In this document: positions 1-8,214 of the stretch, one piece after another
Layout of the letters: every line of letters begins with the position of its first letter
How positions within the stretch are numbered: position 1 is the stretch's first letter
Source: Ruminococcaceae bacterium AB4001
GTDB lineage: Bacteria > Bacillota > Clostridia > Saccharofermentanales > Saccharofermentanaceae
Direction: 5' to 3'
DNA length: 64,000 nucleotides
Assembly (NCBI GenBank): GCA_000621765.1
Contig: JHXJ01000002.1
Location: 1-64,000, forward strand
Program-made: the position numbers and the translations under genes
The notes under the pieces: generated by a model
What the model was told of the DNA's origin: nothing
Database searches by the model: none
The model's input: the letters and a program-made list of their open reading frames with translations, nothing else

Positions 1-1
1 A

Positions 2-316
2 ACAAACCAGAACTTTGTATCCATACCGTATAAGACACTTACGGACATGATCACATACAAAGCAAGACTTGAAGGCATAGAGGTAAAAACTGTACGCGAG
101 AGTTACACAAGCGGAACGAGTTATCTTGACGGAGAAAAGCCTGACAAAGCTCACTATGACAAGACACGAAGAATAGAGCGAGGATTATTTAAGAGCAACA
201 GCGGGATCTTCATTAACGCAGACGTAAATGCTGCATATCAGATGATGAAGTTGGGGGACACAAGAGCAATTCCCATCAAGACGAGAGAACAGATAATCAA
301 GATAAAAGCAGCCTGA
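2..316 (+). CDS. tnpB: IS200/IS605-family TnpB, C-terminal end (5' part outside window)
   Basis: This is the last 104 codons of an RNA-guided nuclease/transposon accessory protein of the IS605 OrfB group. The frame is open from base 2, so the gene starts before the window. Visible marks are the NFVSIPY segment and the terminal NADVNAAYQ motif, which carries the RuvC-III aspartate. The stretch where classical TnpB has a CxxC...CxxC zinc ribbon has no cysteines and instead reads ESYTSGTSYLDGE, a pattern I associate with a TnpB subgroup in Clostridia. No tnpA is visible. The element ends just before rnhB, so it is inserted upstream of that gene. Confidence 0.85.
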   Translation, partial: TNQNFVSIPYKTLTDMITYKARLEGIEVKTVRESYTSGTSYLDGEKPDKAHYDKTRRIERGLFKSNSGIFINADVNAAYQMMKLGDTRAIPIKTREQIIKIKAA

Positions 317-318
317 AT

Positions 319-370
319 TATATCAGGTAGAGGCATAAGGCTAGTGCCATTAAAGAGCCGATATGATATA
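319..370 (+). mobile_element. Probable right end of the tnpB element with hairpin (possible omega-RNA 3' region)
   Basis: Directly after the tnpB stop, TATATCA (319-325) and TGATATA (364-370) form a perfect inverted pair, and GGCA...TGCC (332-347) can form a small inner stem. In IS605 elements the right end is subterminally palindromic, and the guide (omega) RNA overlaps the tnpB 3' end. The exact element boundary is an inference. Confidence 0.4.
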
Positions 371-431
371 TTCATTTCGGAGATTTATAAATATCAGTCA
401 CAAGCTGGTAAATAGCCACAGAGGTTTAGTT

Positions 432-1076
432 ATGCCCAAGCTTACACAGGAACAACTTATCGCAAAATATGATGCAATGTATGAATACGAGAACGACTGC
501 TTCGCCAAAGGTTATAAGATGATCGGCGGCATCGATGAGGCGGGAAGAGGACCTCTTGCAGGCCCAGTTGTTGCAGCCTGCTGCATACTTGATCCCGACG
601 TAAAGATCCTTGGTCTTGATGATTCCAAAAAGCTTTCCGAAAAGAAAAGGGAAGAGCTTTTCCTTGAGATAAAAGAGAAAGCAAAAGCATATGCTGTCTG
701 CTCTTCAAGCCCTGAAGAGATCGATGAGATCAACATCCTCGAAGCAACGAAAAAAGCCATGAGAAACTGCGTCAGGGAACTTGCTTCAAAAGGACAGTCT
801 CCCGACATTCTTCTCATTGATGCGGTTAATCTGTCGGGTACTGGTCTTGATGTCATCCCGATCATTAAGGGTGACGCCAAATCAGATTCGATCGCTGCAG
901 CATCCATCCTTGCAAAGGTAACAAGGGACCACATCATGATGGAATATGATGAACAGTATCCCGGCTACGGATTCGCCAAGCACAAAGGCTACGGCACCAA
1001 AGACCACTACACTGCGATCCGCGAAAAAGGAATGACTCCGATCCACAGACGCTCATTCCTGAAGGTAATACATTAA
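432..1076 (+). CDS. rnhB: Ribonuclease HII
   Basis: The 214-residue protein cleaves the RNA strand of RNA-DNA hybrids and single embedded ribonucleotides in the cytoplasm. The family motif GGIDEAGRGPLAGPV near residues 30-45 holds the first catalytic Asp and Glu; LDDSKKLSEKKRE, LLIDAVN and AAASILAKVTRD follow in the expected order. An in-frame ATG lies 69 bases upstream at 363, inside the tnpB right end and without a ribosome site. The ATG at 432 has GAGG seven bases before it and gives the usual family length, so I chose it. The gene stands alone between the tnpB remnant and the infC leader. Confidence 0.95.
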   Translation: MPKLTQEQLIAKYDAMYEYENDCFAKGYKMIGGIDEAGRGPLAGPVVAACCILDPDVKILGLDDSKKLSEKKREELFLEIKEKAKAYAVCSSSPEEIDEINILEATKKAMRNCVRELASKGQSPDILLIDAVNLSGTGLDVIPIIKGDAKSDSIAAASILAKVTRDHIMMEYDEQYPGYGFAKHKGYGTKDHYTAIREKGMTPIHRRSFLKVIH

Positions 1077-1104
1077 GGTCTTAAGCAACTGTAACGAGAA
1101 ATAT

Positions 1105-1215
1105 TATTGAGACGAGCGATTCCGCACAAGTGCGCAGCACGCGGAGGACCTAGCGAGCGAAATGATATTGCGAAGTCCGCGCGGAGGACCTGCGCAAACG
1201 AAAGAATATTTTGAA
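1105..1215. repeat. Short intergenic repeat carrying two copies of CGCGGAGGACCT
   Basis: The 12-base word occurs at 1140-1151 and 1180-1191. Each copy is followed by a similar tail (roughly GCG, CGAAA, ATATT), giving a 40-base period. The block is more GC-rich than the flanking DNA and ends just before the infC promoter. No reading frame or known RNA was recognised in it. Confidence 0.45.
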
Positions 1216-1220
1216 AAGTA

Positions 1221-1249
1221 TTGACTTTGTGGCAAATCTCAATTATTAT
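1221..1249 (+). promoter_or_regulatory. Promoter of the infC-rpmI-rplT operon
   Basis: TTGACT (1221-1226) and TATTAT (1244-1249) are separated by exactly 17 bases. This predicts a start near 1256 and a leader of about 180 bases before infC, as expected for an attenuated ribosomal protein operon. Confidence 0.65.
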
Positions 1250-1255
1250 ATCGCT

Positions 1256-1400
1256 CGTGAAAGAAGAACGTCCGTTTCTCACCTCAAGCGGCTTACAGCT
1301 TGTAAAGAGGTAAATAACTAGATAATTAACCTAAACATTAGAGGGGTTGCCATTAAGGCAGGGTAGTTATGAGAGAACGGATTTTATCCGTTCTTTTTTT
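1256..1400 (+). promoter_or_regulatory. L20 leader (ribosomal protein autoregulatory attenuator)
   Basis: In Bacillota the infC-rpmI-rplT leader binds L20, which favours an intrinsic terminator. Here the leader ends in a terminator hairpin just before the coding region. An upstream strand, TCCGTTTCTC at 1272-1281, can pair with 1373-1381 (GAGAACGGA, one bulged T) and would break the terminator. A small TGCC/GGCA stem lies between them. The position and the two mutually exclusive pairings fit the known mechanism; the L20 contact site itself is not shown. Confidence 0.65.
1374..1400 (+). terminator. Attenuator terminator in the infC leader
   Basis: AGAACGGA (1374-1381) pairs perfectly with TCCGTTCT (1387-1394) around a five-base loop and is followed by an unbroken T run to 1400. 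It lies upstream of infC, so it acts as a conditional stop. Confidence 0.8.
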
Positions 1401-1439
1401 ATGCAGGTAAAAGAAGTCTTAAATAAGGAGGTGGCTACC

Positions 1440-1964
1440 ATCGCAAAGACCAATGATACTCAGATGATTAACGGAGCTATCAAGTTCCCTCAGGTGCGTC
1501 TTATTGATGCAGAAGGACAGATGGTTGGCGTTGTGTCAATCGAAGAGGCTCTTAAGAGCGCTGAAGAAGCTGAACTAGATCTCGTCTGCATATCACCTAA
1601 TCCGGATAACCCTGTTTGCAGAGTAATGGATTACAACAAGTTCCTTTTCGAAAAGAGCAAGCGAGAAAAGGAAGCAAAGAAAAAGCAGAAGGAGACAGAA
1701 CTTAAGGAAGTCGGCTTGAAGCTTACAACAGATGTTCATGATGTCGAAGTTAAGCGCAAGATGGTTATTAAGTTCTTATCGGCAGGAGACAGAGTTAAGG
1801 TTAACATCCGTTTCAGAGGCCGTGAGATGGCATTCCAGAATAAGGGGTTCGAGGTAATGAACAGCTTTGCCGAGAGCGTAACCGAATACGGAACAGTAGA
1901 CAGGCCGCCGAAGATCGAAGGCAGGAACATGGTAATGTACCTGTCACCGTCAAAGAAAAAATAA
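1440..1964 (+). CDS. infC: Translation initiation factor IF-3, AUC start
   Basis: IF-3 binds the 30S subunit and checks the initiation codon and tRNA. The 174-residue product has the usual two-domain layout: N domain from MINGAIKFPQVRLIDAEG, a lysine-rich linker (KSKREKEAKKKQKE), and a C domain with KFLSAGDRVKVNIRFRGRE. No ATG suits the start. ATG 1401 abuts the terminator T run, and GTG 1431 lies in the ribosome site. A strong AAGGAGG (1425-1431) sits eight bases before ATC at 1440, which gives a normal IF-3 length. IF-3 genes are known for AUU/AUC/AUA starts, which let IF-3 repress its own synthesis. First gene of the operon with rpmI and rplT. Confidence 0.9.
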   Translation: MAKTNDTQMINGAIKFPQVRLIDAEGQMVGVVSIEEALKSAEEAELDLVCISPNPDNPVCRVMDYNKFLFEKSKREKEAKKKQKETELKEVGLKLTTDVHDVEVKRKMVIKFLSAGDRVKVNIRFRGREMAFQNKGFEVMNSFAESVTEYGTVDRPPKIEGRNMVMYLSPSKKK

Positions 1965-1981
1965 ATTAGGAGGATAGAAAT

Positions 1982-2179
1982 ATGCCCAAGCAGAAAACAC
2001 ACACTTCTTCAAAGAAGAGATTCAAGGTAACAGGTACCGGTAAGGTTCTCCACAAGCAGGCATTCAGAAGCCACATTTTAAGCAAGAGACCTACTAAGAG
2101 AATGAGACACCTGAGACACAACCAGGTTTGCTCAGATCAGAATGCAAGAATCATCAAGAAGATGATCCCTTACGCTTAA
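1982..2179 (+). CDS. rpmI: 50S ribosomal protein L35
   Basis: The small basic protein of 65 residues begins MPKQKTHTSSKKRFK, the family signature, and contains KRPTKRMRHLR. It packs into the large ribosomal subunit. TAGGAGGA precedes the ATG, and the gene follows infC by 17 bases, so it is read from the same message and falls under the L20 leader. Length and order (infC-rpmI-rplT) are typical. Confidence 0.97.
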   Translation: MPKQKTHTSSKKRFKVTGTGKVLHKQAFRSHILSKRPTKRMRHLRHNQVCSDQNARIIKKMIPYA

Positions 2180-2206
2180 TTGCTTAGAATTTAGGAGGAC
2201 AAGACA

Positions 2207-2560
2207 ATGTCAAGAGTTAAAAGAGGAATCCGCACAAGAGCGCGTCATCATAAGATTTTAAAGGCAGCAAAGGGCTACTGGGGTCACAAGAGCAAGCTTT
2301 TCAAGGTTGCTAACCAGCAGGTTCTCAAGTCCGGTAACTATGCTTACAGAGACAGAAGAAACAAGAAGAGAGAGTTCAGAAGACTCTGGATCGTTCGTAT
2401 CAACGCAGCTTGCCGTCTTAACGACATGAGCTATTCCAGATTCATGAACGGCCTCAAGAAGGCTGGTATCGAGCTCGACCGTAAGGTTCTTTCCGATATC
2501 GCTGTTACAGATGCAGCAGGTTTTACTTCTCTCGTTGAGAAGGCTAAGGCAGCTCTCTAA
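2207..2560 (+). CDS. rplT: 50S ribosomal protein L20
   Basis: The 117-residue protein starts with a long basic N-terminal helix ([19 protein letters not shown], then [20 protein letters not shown]) and a globular C-terminal part with [19 protein letters not shown]20 binds 23S rRNA early in 50S assembly and is the likely repressor that acts on the leader at 1256-1400. AGGAGGA lies upstream. Last gene of the operon; an intrinsic terminator follows within 30 bases. Confidence 0.97.
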   Translation: MSRVKRGIRTRARHHKILKAAKGYWGHKSKLFKVANQQVLKSGNYAYRDRRNKKREFRRLWIVRINAACRLNDMSYSRFMNGLKKAGIELDRKVLSDIAVTDAAGFTSLVEKAKAAL

Positions 2561-2583
2561 TTTACAGAAATTGTTGAATGCTC

Positions 2584-2622
2584 AAAGAAGTTGTCTCTAT
2601 CAGGAGGCAACTTCTTTTTTTT
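2584..2622 (+). terminator. Intrinsic terminator after rplT
   Basis: AGAAGTTG (2586-2593) pairs with CAACTTCT (2608-2615), followed by a run of eight T. It closes the infC operon. Confidence 0.85.
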
Positions 2623-2626
2623 GAAA

Positions 2627-2656
2627 TTGCAACTTAAGACGCATTACCTATATAAT
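2627..2656 (+). promoter_or_regulatory. Promoter for the SpoU-type methyltransferase gene
   Basis: TTGCAA (2627-2632) and TATAAT (2651-2656) have an 18-base spacer. The -10 box overlaps the first in-frame ATG (2655), so that ATG cannot be on the transcript. This supports the TTG start at 2688. Confidence 0.55.
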
Positions 2657-2687
2657 GATTTCCGTAAAGCGAAAAGGAGAATGGGAA

Positions 2688-3449
2688 TTGGTAATTACAA
2701 GCCGCGACAATCCGAATGTTAAGCGCATCGCAAAGCTTACCAAGAGATCAGAAGCCAGGTCTGAAGGCGTTGTCTATCTTGAGGGTACAAGACTTTGTGA
2801 GGAGGCATTGTCGAGCGGTCAGAAGGCGATAGAAGTTATCGTCGCCGAAGATAAGATCTCCTGGGCAAAAGAGTTCACTCCTGATATCGAACCTATGGTA
2901 TTAAGCAGGAATGTTTTTACCAAGATATCCCAGACCGTTAATCCTCAGGGTGTTGCCATTGTAATCAACGAACCGAAGCTTACATCTGATATTCCTTCGA
3001 ATGGTAAAGATATCTATGTAGTGCTCGAAAACACCCAGGATCCTGGCAATCTCGGAACCATCATCAGAATGGCTGATGCGTTCGGTCTTTCGGCAGTGAT
3101 CGTCAGTCCCACCACATGTGATCCTTATAACGATAAAGTCATTAGAGCTACGATGGGTTCAGTCTGGCATATTCCGATAGTCAGAAAGACGATGGATGAG
3201 TGCTTTGAGTTTTTCGCCAGGACCGGAACTGAAACCCTTGCGATGCACCTTAAAGGCGACATCCTGAGTGCAGAGGGATTAAAGCTCCCGTGCGCTTACT
3301 TTATCGGCAATGAAGGCGAAGGTTTAACTGATGAGACGACTGCAAAATGCAGCAGACTCGTAAAGATCCCGATGAAGGGTAAAGCAGAATCACTTAATGC
3401 AGCAGTAGCTGCTTCGGTTATAGGTTACGAGCTTTCCAAACTGCTCTAA
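2688..3449 (+). CDS. TrmH/SpoU-family rRNA or tRNA 2'-O-methyltransferase
   Basis: This SPOUT-fold enzyme transfers a methyl group from S-adenosylmethionine to a ribose 2'-OH; the target RNA cannot be told from sequence. The three SpoU motifs are present in order: ENTQDPGNLGTIIRMADAF, CAYFIGNEGEGL and IPMKGKAESLNAAVAASV, which form the cofactor knot. The N-terminal part (SRDNPNVKRIAKL, VVYLEGTRLCEEAL) is the L30e-like substrate-binding domain typical of this subfamily. TTG at 2688 has GGAGA seven bases before it; the upstream ATG at 2655 overlaps the promoter -10 box. It follows the rplT terminator and has its own promoter. Confidence 0.85.
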   Translation: MVITSRDNPNVKRIAKLTKRSEARSEGVVYLEGTRLCEEALSSGQKAIEVIVAEDKISWAKEFTPDIEPMVLSRNVFTKISQTVNPQGVAIVINEPKLTSDIPSNGKDIYVVLENTQDPGNLGTIIRMADAFGLSAVIVSPTTCDPYNDKVIRATMGSVWHIPIVRKTMDECFEFFARTGTETLAMHLKGDILSAEGLKLPCAYFIGNEGEGLTDETTAKCSRLVKIPMKGKAESLNAAVAASVIGYELSKLL

Positions 3450-3596
3450 AAGTTTTTTTATCAACGAACTTAACAATGAAACCCGTTGAGGCGGCTTGAT
3501 TATTCGTATAACAGTAAGAAGTCCCGTCTAAAAGAAAAGATTTATAATATCTGGTATTATAGGCACTACTATATGTGAAGGGCAGAAGACGGAAAA

Positions 3597-4958
3597 ATGG
3601 AACAGAATGAACAGCTGATCAATAAGCTTGCTGAAGTCGCAAAAGTAAAGTCACACATCAACACTGATTTGTATTCAAAATACAACGTTAAGCGCGGTCT
3701 CCGTAACAACGACGGAACCGGTGTCCTTGTTGGTCTTACCGAAGTTGGAGAGGTAATGAGTTACATCGTTGATGATGCGGACAGGATCCCGGTCGAAGGT
3801 AAGCTCTTTTATCAGGGTTACGAGGTTAAAGACCTTGTTAACGGTTTCTTTTCCGAGGGTAGATACGGTTATGAGGAGACAGCTTTCCTTCTCCTTACAG
3901 GTGAACTTCCGACACAGAGAGAACTTGAGGATTTCACGAAGCTTCTTTCTGACGTAAGACCTCTTCCTGATGGTTTTACAGAAGACATGATCATGAAGGC
4001 ACCGTCTCCTGATGTCATGAATAAGCTTGCCAGATCCGTTCTCGCTCTTTATTCATACGATTCAAATCCTGATTCAACTGAGATTTCAAATGTCGTCAGA
4101 CAGTGCACCGAACTCATCGCAAGATTCCCGGTGCTCATCTCATACGGCTATATGGCAAGAAGACACTACATCGAGCACAGAGACCTTTACATTCATGCTC
4201 CCGTTCCTGAATTCAATACCGCCCAGAATATCCTTCACATGATCAGACCTGACGGTAAGTTCACCGAGCTCGAAGCAAGGATATTGGACCTTATGCTCGT
4301 TCTCCATGCCGAGCACGGCGGCGGAAACAACTCAACTTTCGTTACACACGCCGTTTCTTCAACCGGTTCTGACACATATGCTGTTATCGCTTCTGCAGTA
4401 GGTTCTCTTAAGGGACCCCAGCACGGCGGTGCTTCCAACAAGGCTTATGCCATGATGAAGGATCTCCGTGAGCACGTATCCGACTGGACTGATGAGAAGC
4501 AGATCAAGCAGTACCTTGCAGATATCATTAACAAGAAGGTATTCGATAAGTCAGGCCTTATCTACGGTATCGGACATGCGGTTTATACTCTGTCCGACCC
4601 CAGAACCGTTGTTATCAGAAAGTACGCTGAACTCCTCGCTAAAGAGAAGGATCAGATGGATCTTTATAATCTCTATCTCCTTGTCGAGAAGCTCGCACCC
4701 GAGGTCTTCCATGAAGTAAAGAAGTCTGACAAGCTCGTCTGCGCAAATGTCGATTTCTTTGCTGGTCTTGTATATTCAATGCTCGGAATCCCGTCAGAGC
4801 TCTATACGCCGCTGTTCGCATGCGGAAGAATTGCAGGATGGAGTGCGCACAGGATCGAAGAGCTCGTTTCAGGAGGCCGTATTATGAGACCTGCATTTAA
4901 GTGCGTTAACAAGAGAAGACCTTATGTTCCTTCTGATAAAAGGACAGATATCATCTGA
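3597..4958 (+). CDS. gltA: Citrate synthase
   Basis: The enzyme condenses acetyl-CoA with oxaloacetate to citrate, the entry to the oxidative arm of the TCA cycle and, in fermenters, to glutamate synthesis. At 453 residues it matches the longer clostridial form. Catalytic residues fall where expected: His240 in HAEHGGGNNSTF, His327 in YGIGHAVY and Asp386 in ANVDFFAG. GPQHGGASNKA and the late FACGRIAGWSAHRIEE also fit the family. The ribosome site is weak (GACGGAA). The ORF is single, with no aconitase or isocitrate dehydrogenase beside it. A 2-methylcitrate synthase activity cannot be excluded. Confidence 0.92.
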   Translation: MEQNEQLINKLAEVAKVKSHINTDLYSKYNVKRGLRNNDGTGVLVGLTEVGEVMSYIVDDADRIPVEGKLFYQGYEVKDLVNGFFSEGRYGYEETAFLLLTGELPTQRELEDFTKLLSDVRPLPDGFTEDMIMKAPSPDVMNKLARSVLALYSYDSNPDSTEISNVVRQCTELIARFPVLISYGYMARRHYIEHRDLYIHAPVPEFNTAQNILHMIRPDGKFTELEARILDLMLVLHAEHGGGNNSTFVTHAVSSTGSDTYAVIASAVGSLKGPQHGGASNKAYAMMKDLREHVSDWTDEKQIKQYLADIINKKVFDKSGLIYGIGHAVYTLSDPRTVVIRKYAELLAKEKDQMDLYNLYLLVEKLAPEVFHEVKKSDKLVCANVDFFAGLVYSMLGIPSELYTPLFACGRIAGWSAHRIEELVSGGRIMRPAFKCVNKRRPYVPSDKRTDII

Positions 4959-5006
4959 TATCAGGATTTTGGCCGAATAACTCAATATCAATAATGCCCG
5001 ATGCAC

Positions 5007-5035
5007 TTGCACAGGTGATAAACCTGTGGTAATAT
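5007..5035 (+). promoter_or_regulatory. Promoter of tRNA-Glu
   Basis: TTGCAC (5007-5012) and TAATAT (5030-5035) are 17 bases apart, with a predicted start about 12 bases before the tRNA. The spacer contains the perfect inverted pair CACAGGT (5010-5016) and ACCTGTG (5022-5028), which may be a chance palindrome or an operator. Confidence 0.55.
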
Positions 5036-5053
5036 ACTCGGGCAAGTTAACAA

Positions 5054-5128
5054 GGCCCCATGGTCAAGTGGTTAAGACGGCGCCCTCTCACGGCGCAATC
5101 AGCGGTTCGAATCCGCTTGGGGTCACCA
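5054..5128 (+). tRNA. tRNA-Glu(CTC)
   Basis: The sequence folds into a full cloverleaf. The acceptor GGCCCCA pairs with TGGGGTC, the anticodon loop CTCTCAC puts CTC in the anticodon, GGTTCGAATCC forms the T arm, and the CCA end is encoded. Confidence 0.95.
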
Positions 5129-5142
5129 ATATACGAAGGAAG

Positions 5143-5174
5143 GACGAACATCTTATTCAGATGTCCGTCTTTTT
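5143..5174 (+). terminator. Terminator after tRNA-Glu
   Basis: GACG-A-ACATCT (5143-5153) pairs with AGATGT-C-CGTC (5159-5169) with one internal mismatch and is followed by five T. Confidence 0.75.
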
Positions 5175-5197
5175 GTTCTAAGGATAATCTTTAAATT

Positions 5198-8100
5198 ATG
5201 GATGAGAATAAATACATAAAGATAAGAGGCGCCAGAGAGCATAATCTCAAGAATATCAATATAGATATTCCGAGAAGGCAGATGGTAGTACTGACCGGTC
5301 TTTCCGGTTCGGGCAAGTCTTCACTGGCATTTGATACTATTTACGCAGAAGGGCAGAGGAGATACGTAGAGTCCCTGTCCTCATATGCGAGGATGTTTTT
5401 GGGACAGCTCGACAAGCCTGATCTCGACAGCATCGAGGGACTGTCTCCTGCGATCTCCATCGATCAGAAGTCTACTGTCAGCAATCCGAGATCCACTGTC
5501 GGTACCGTTACCGAGATCTACGACTATTTCAGACTTCTCTATGCCAGAGTCGGCGAACCTTTCTGCCCTGAATGCGGCAAGAAGATCAAGTCGATGGGCA
5601 TTGACCAGATCATAGATAAGCTCAAGGTATATCCCGAAGGAACCAGAGCCATTATTTATGCGCCCGTCGTAAGGAACAAGAAGGGCGAGTTCAGTAAGCT
5701 TTTCGAGGGCTTCAGGAAGTCAGGTTATGCGCGTGTTAGAGTAGACGGCATTACTTATGAGCTGGATGAAGACATCGAACTCAACAAGAATAACAAGCAC
5801 ATGATCGAAGTTATCGTCGACAGACTTGTTATTAAAGAAGCAAATACGACAAGACTCTACGATTCATGCGAGACGGCCTTAAAGCTTGCTGACGGCCTTT
5901 TGCAGGTCGAACTCCAGACTGCAACAACAGATAAGGATGGAGAGAAGACATACGAATCCAGCGAGGAGTTCTTTTCGCAGCATCTGGCATGCCCTGACTG
6001 CGGAATCTCATTTGGTGAGATCAATACCAGGAGTTTCTCATTTAACAGCCCTGAGGGTGCATGCCCCAACTGTTCAGGAATCGGTACGCTCACAGCGGTC
6101 GATCCTGAGCTCTGTATAACAAATCCCAAGCTTTCCATCAATGAAGGCGCGGTAAGGACTGCAGGATGGAATTTTGATGATCCCAAGAGCTGGGGCAGAT
6201 GCTTTATCGAAGCGCTCGCCAAAAAATATAAGTTCTCGTTGGACGAACCTTACTATAAGCTGCCCGAAAATATTAAGAACATTATCCTTTACGGTAACGG
6301 CGGCGAGATGCTTAAGGTTGATACCAAGAACTCGATCTATCCCAGGAGCGGGGATTATTATTCCGATTGGGAGGGTGTCGTTCCGAGTGTCATGAGACGC
6401 TGGAGAGAGTCCGGCAGTGAAGAGATGAAGGCTTCATATGAGCGTTACATGAGCATCGACGTATGCCCGGTATGTAACGGCGCAAGACTTAACAAGAACA
6501 GCCTGTCCGTTAAGCTCGGAGGAAAGAATATCAGCGAACTTACCGACATGTCGGTCAAGAACATGAGAGAGTTCTTCTCTGACCTTGTATTGAAGGGCAA
6601 GAATGCTGAGATCGCCGCTCCAATCTTAAGAGAAGTTAAGTCCAGACTGGAATTCTTATATGACGTCGGCCTGGACTACATGACGCTGTCGAGATCTTCT
6701 GCGACACTGTCAGGCGGTGAGGCACAGAGAATAAGACTCGCGACACAGATCGGTGCGGGTCTGCAGGGCGTTTTATACGTCCTCGACGAGCCTTCCATAG
6801 GTTTACACCAGAGAGATAACGACAAGCTCATCAAGACCCTGTTTAAGCTCAGGGACTTAGGCAATTCCATCCTCGTAGTAGAGCACGATGAGGACACGAT
6901 GCGTGCTGCGGATTACATAGTCGACATCGGACCGGGTGCAGGCTCGTTTGGAGGCCAGATCGTAGCACAGGGAACTATCGATGACATCATAAAGGTCGAA
7001 GAATCTGTAACCGGCCAGTATCTGTCGGGAAAGAAGTTTATTCCCGTTCCGATCAACAGAAGACCGGTAGATGACAAGAAGCTCTTAAAGATAAGAGGCG
7101 CCTGCGTAAATAACCTTAAGAATATCAATGTCGATATTCCAATCGGTCTTTTTACCGTAATTACAGGCGTATCAGGTTCCGGTAAGTCATCTCTTATCAA
7201 TTCCACGCTGGTGCCTTATCTCGAGCACGAACTCAACGGTTCGAGGAAAAAGAGGGTAAAGTGTGAGCGCATAACGGGTTATTCCAACCTTGATAAGATC
7301 ATCTGCATCGACCAGAGCCCGATAGGAAGGACACCGAGGAGTAATCCTGCAACATATATCGGCCTTTTCGATCTTATAAGAAAGCTCTATGCCGAGACAC
7401 CTGATGCGAAGCAGAGAGGTTATAAGGCAGGCAGATTCTCGTTTAACACCAAGGGCGGACGCTGTGAGGCATGCGCAGGTGACGGCGTAAACAAGATCGA
7501 GATGCATTTCCTTCCTGATATCTACGTCACATGCGACGTATGTAAGGGTAAGAGATATAACAGGGAGACACTTGAAGTCAGATATAACGGCAAGAACATC
7601 TCAGACGTGCTCGACATGAGCGTGGATGAGGCGGTTGAATTCTTTAAGAATCACCCGACGATCTACAAGAAGGTAAGAACGCTCCAGGATGTAGGTCTGG
7701 GCTACATCAAACTCGGCCAGCCTTCAACGACGCTCTCAGGCGGTGAGGCACAAAGGATCAAACTTGCCTCGGAATTGTCGAGAAGATCGACCGGAAAAAC
7801 GATATATGTATTAGATGAACCGACCACAGGACTGCACGTTGCTGACGTTCATAAATTGGTTGACATTTTAGAACGCCTAACAGAAAATAAGAACACTGTC
7901 GTCGTAATTGAGCATAATCTTGATGTCATAAAGACTGCGGATTATCTGATCGACTTAGGACCTGAAAGCGGTGATGGCGGTGGCGAAGTAGTAACTTGCG
8001 GAACGCCTGAGCAGGTAGCAGATTGCAAGAAATCTTATACCGGTCAGTTCTTAAAGCCGATCTTGAGCAAAGCTAAGAAGGAAGGGCGGTATAAGGATAT

Positions 8101-8212
8101 TTCCGCCTTTATCGATACCGCAAGGCTCGAGGAAGAGCAATACGACATTCTTACCGGACCAAGGGTAAGACGGAGGATAAGGGAAGAGACAGAGGATAAC
8201 GGAGAAGAATAA
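5198..8212 (+). CDS. uvrA: Excinuclease ABC subunit A
   Basis: UvrA is the damage-sensing ATPase of nucleotide excision repair; it loads UvrB at bulky lesions. The protein has two ABC-type halves. Walker A is at residues 34-41 (GLSGSGKS) and again at GVSGSGKSS, the signature LSGGEAQRI occurs twice, and Walker B LDEPSIGL and LDEPTTGL follow. Zinc-binding CPECGKK, CPDCG...CPNC and CEAC...CDVC pairs are present. At 1004 residues it is about 60 longer than the usual UvrA, the excess being a charged C-terminal tail after FLKPIL. The next gene starts two bases after the stop, so both are probably one message. uvrB and uvrC are not in this window. Confidence 0.97.
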   Translation: MDENKYIKIRGAREHNLKNINIDIPRRQMVVLTGLSGSGKSSLAFDTIYAEGQRRYVESLSSYARMFLGQLDKPDLDSIEGLSPAISIDQKSTVSNPRSTVGTVTEIYDYFRLLYARVGEPFCPECGKKIKSMGIDQIIDKLKVYPEGTRAIIYAPVVRNKKGEFSKLFEGFRKSGYARVRVDGITYELDEDIELNKNNKHMIEVIVDRLVIKEANTTRLYDSCETALKLADGLLQVELQTATTDKDGEKTYESSEEFFSQHLACPDCGISFGEINTRSFSFNSPEGACPNCSGIGTLTAVDPELCITNPKLSINEGAVRTAGWNFDDPKSWGRCFIEALAKKYKFSLDEPYYKLPENIKNIILYGNGGEMLKVDTKNSIYPRSGDYYSDWEGVVPSVMRRWRESGSEEMKASYERYMSIDVCPVCNGARLNKNSLSVKLGGKNISELTDMSVKNMREFFSDLVLKGKNAEIAAPILREVKSRLEFLYDVGLDYMTLSRSSATLSGGEAQRIRLATQIGAGLQGVLYVLDEPSIGLHQRDNDKLIKTLFKLRDLGNSILVVEHDEDTMRAADYIVDIGPGAGSFGGQIVAQGTIDDIIKVEESVTGQYLSGKKFIPVPINRRPVDDKKLLKIRGACVNNLKNINVDIPIGLFTVITGVSGSGKSSLINSTLVPYLEHELNGSRKKRVKCERITGYSNLDKIICIDQSPIGRTPRSNPATYIGLFDLIRKLYAETPDAKQRGYKAGRFSFNTKGGRCEACAGDGVNKIEMHFLPDIYVTCDVCKGKRYNRETLEVRYNGKNISDVLDMSVDEAVEFFKNHPTIYKKVRTLQDVGLGYIKLGQPSTTLSGGEAQRIKLASELSRRSTGKTIYVLDEPTTGLHVADVHKLVDILERLTENKNTVVVIEHNLDVIKTADYLIDLGPESGDGGGEVVTCGTPEQVADCKKSYTGQFLKPILSKAKKEGRYKDISAFIDTARLEEEQYDILTGPRVRRRIREETEDNGEE

Positions 8213-8214
8213 TA

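Noticed and set aside
363-431. Longer start for rnhB at ATG 363
   Set aside because: It lies inside the tnpB right end, lacks a ribosome site and would add 23 residues foreign to RNase HII.
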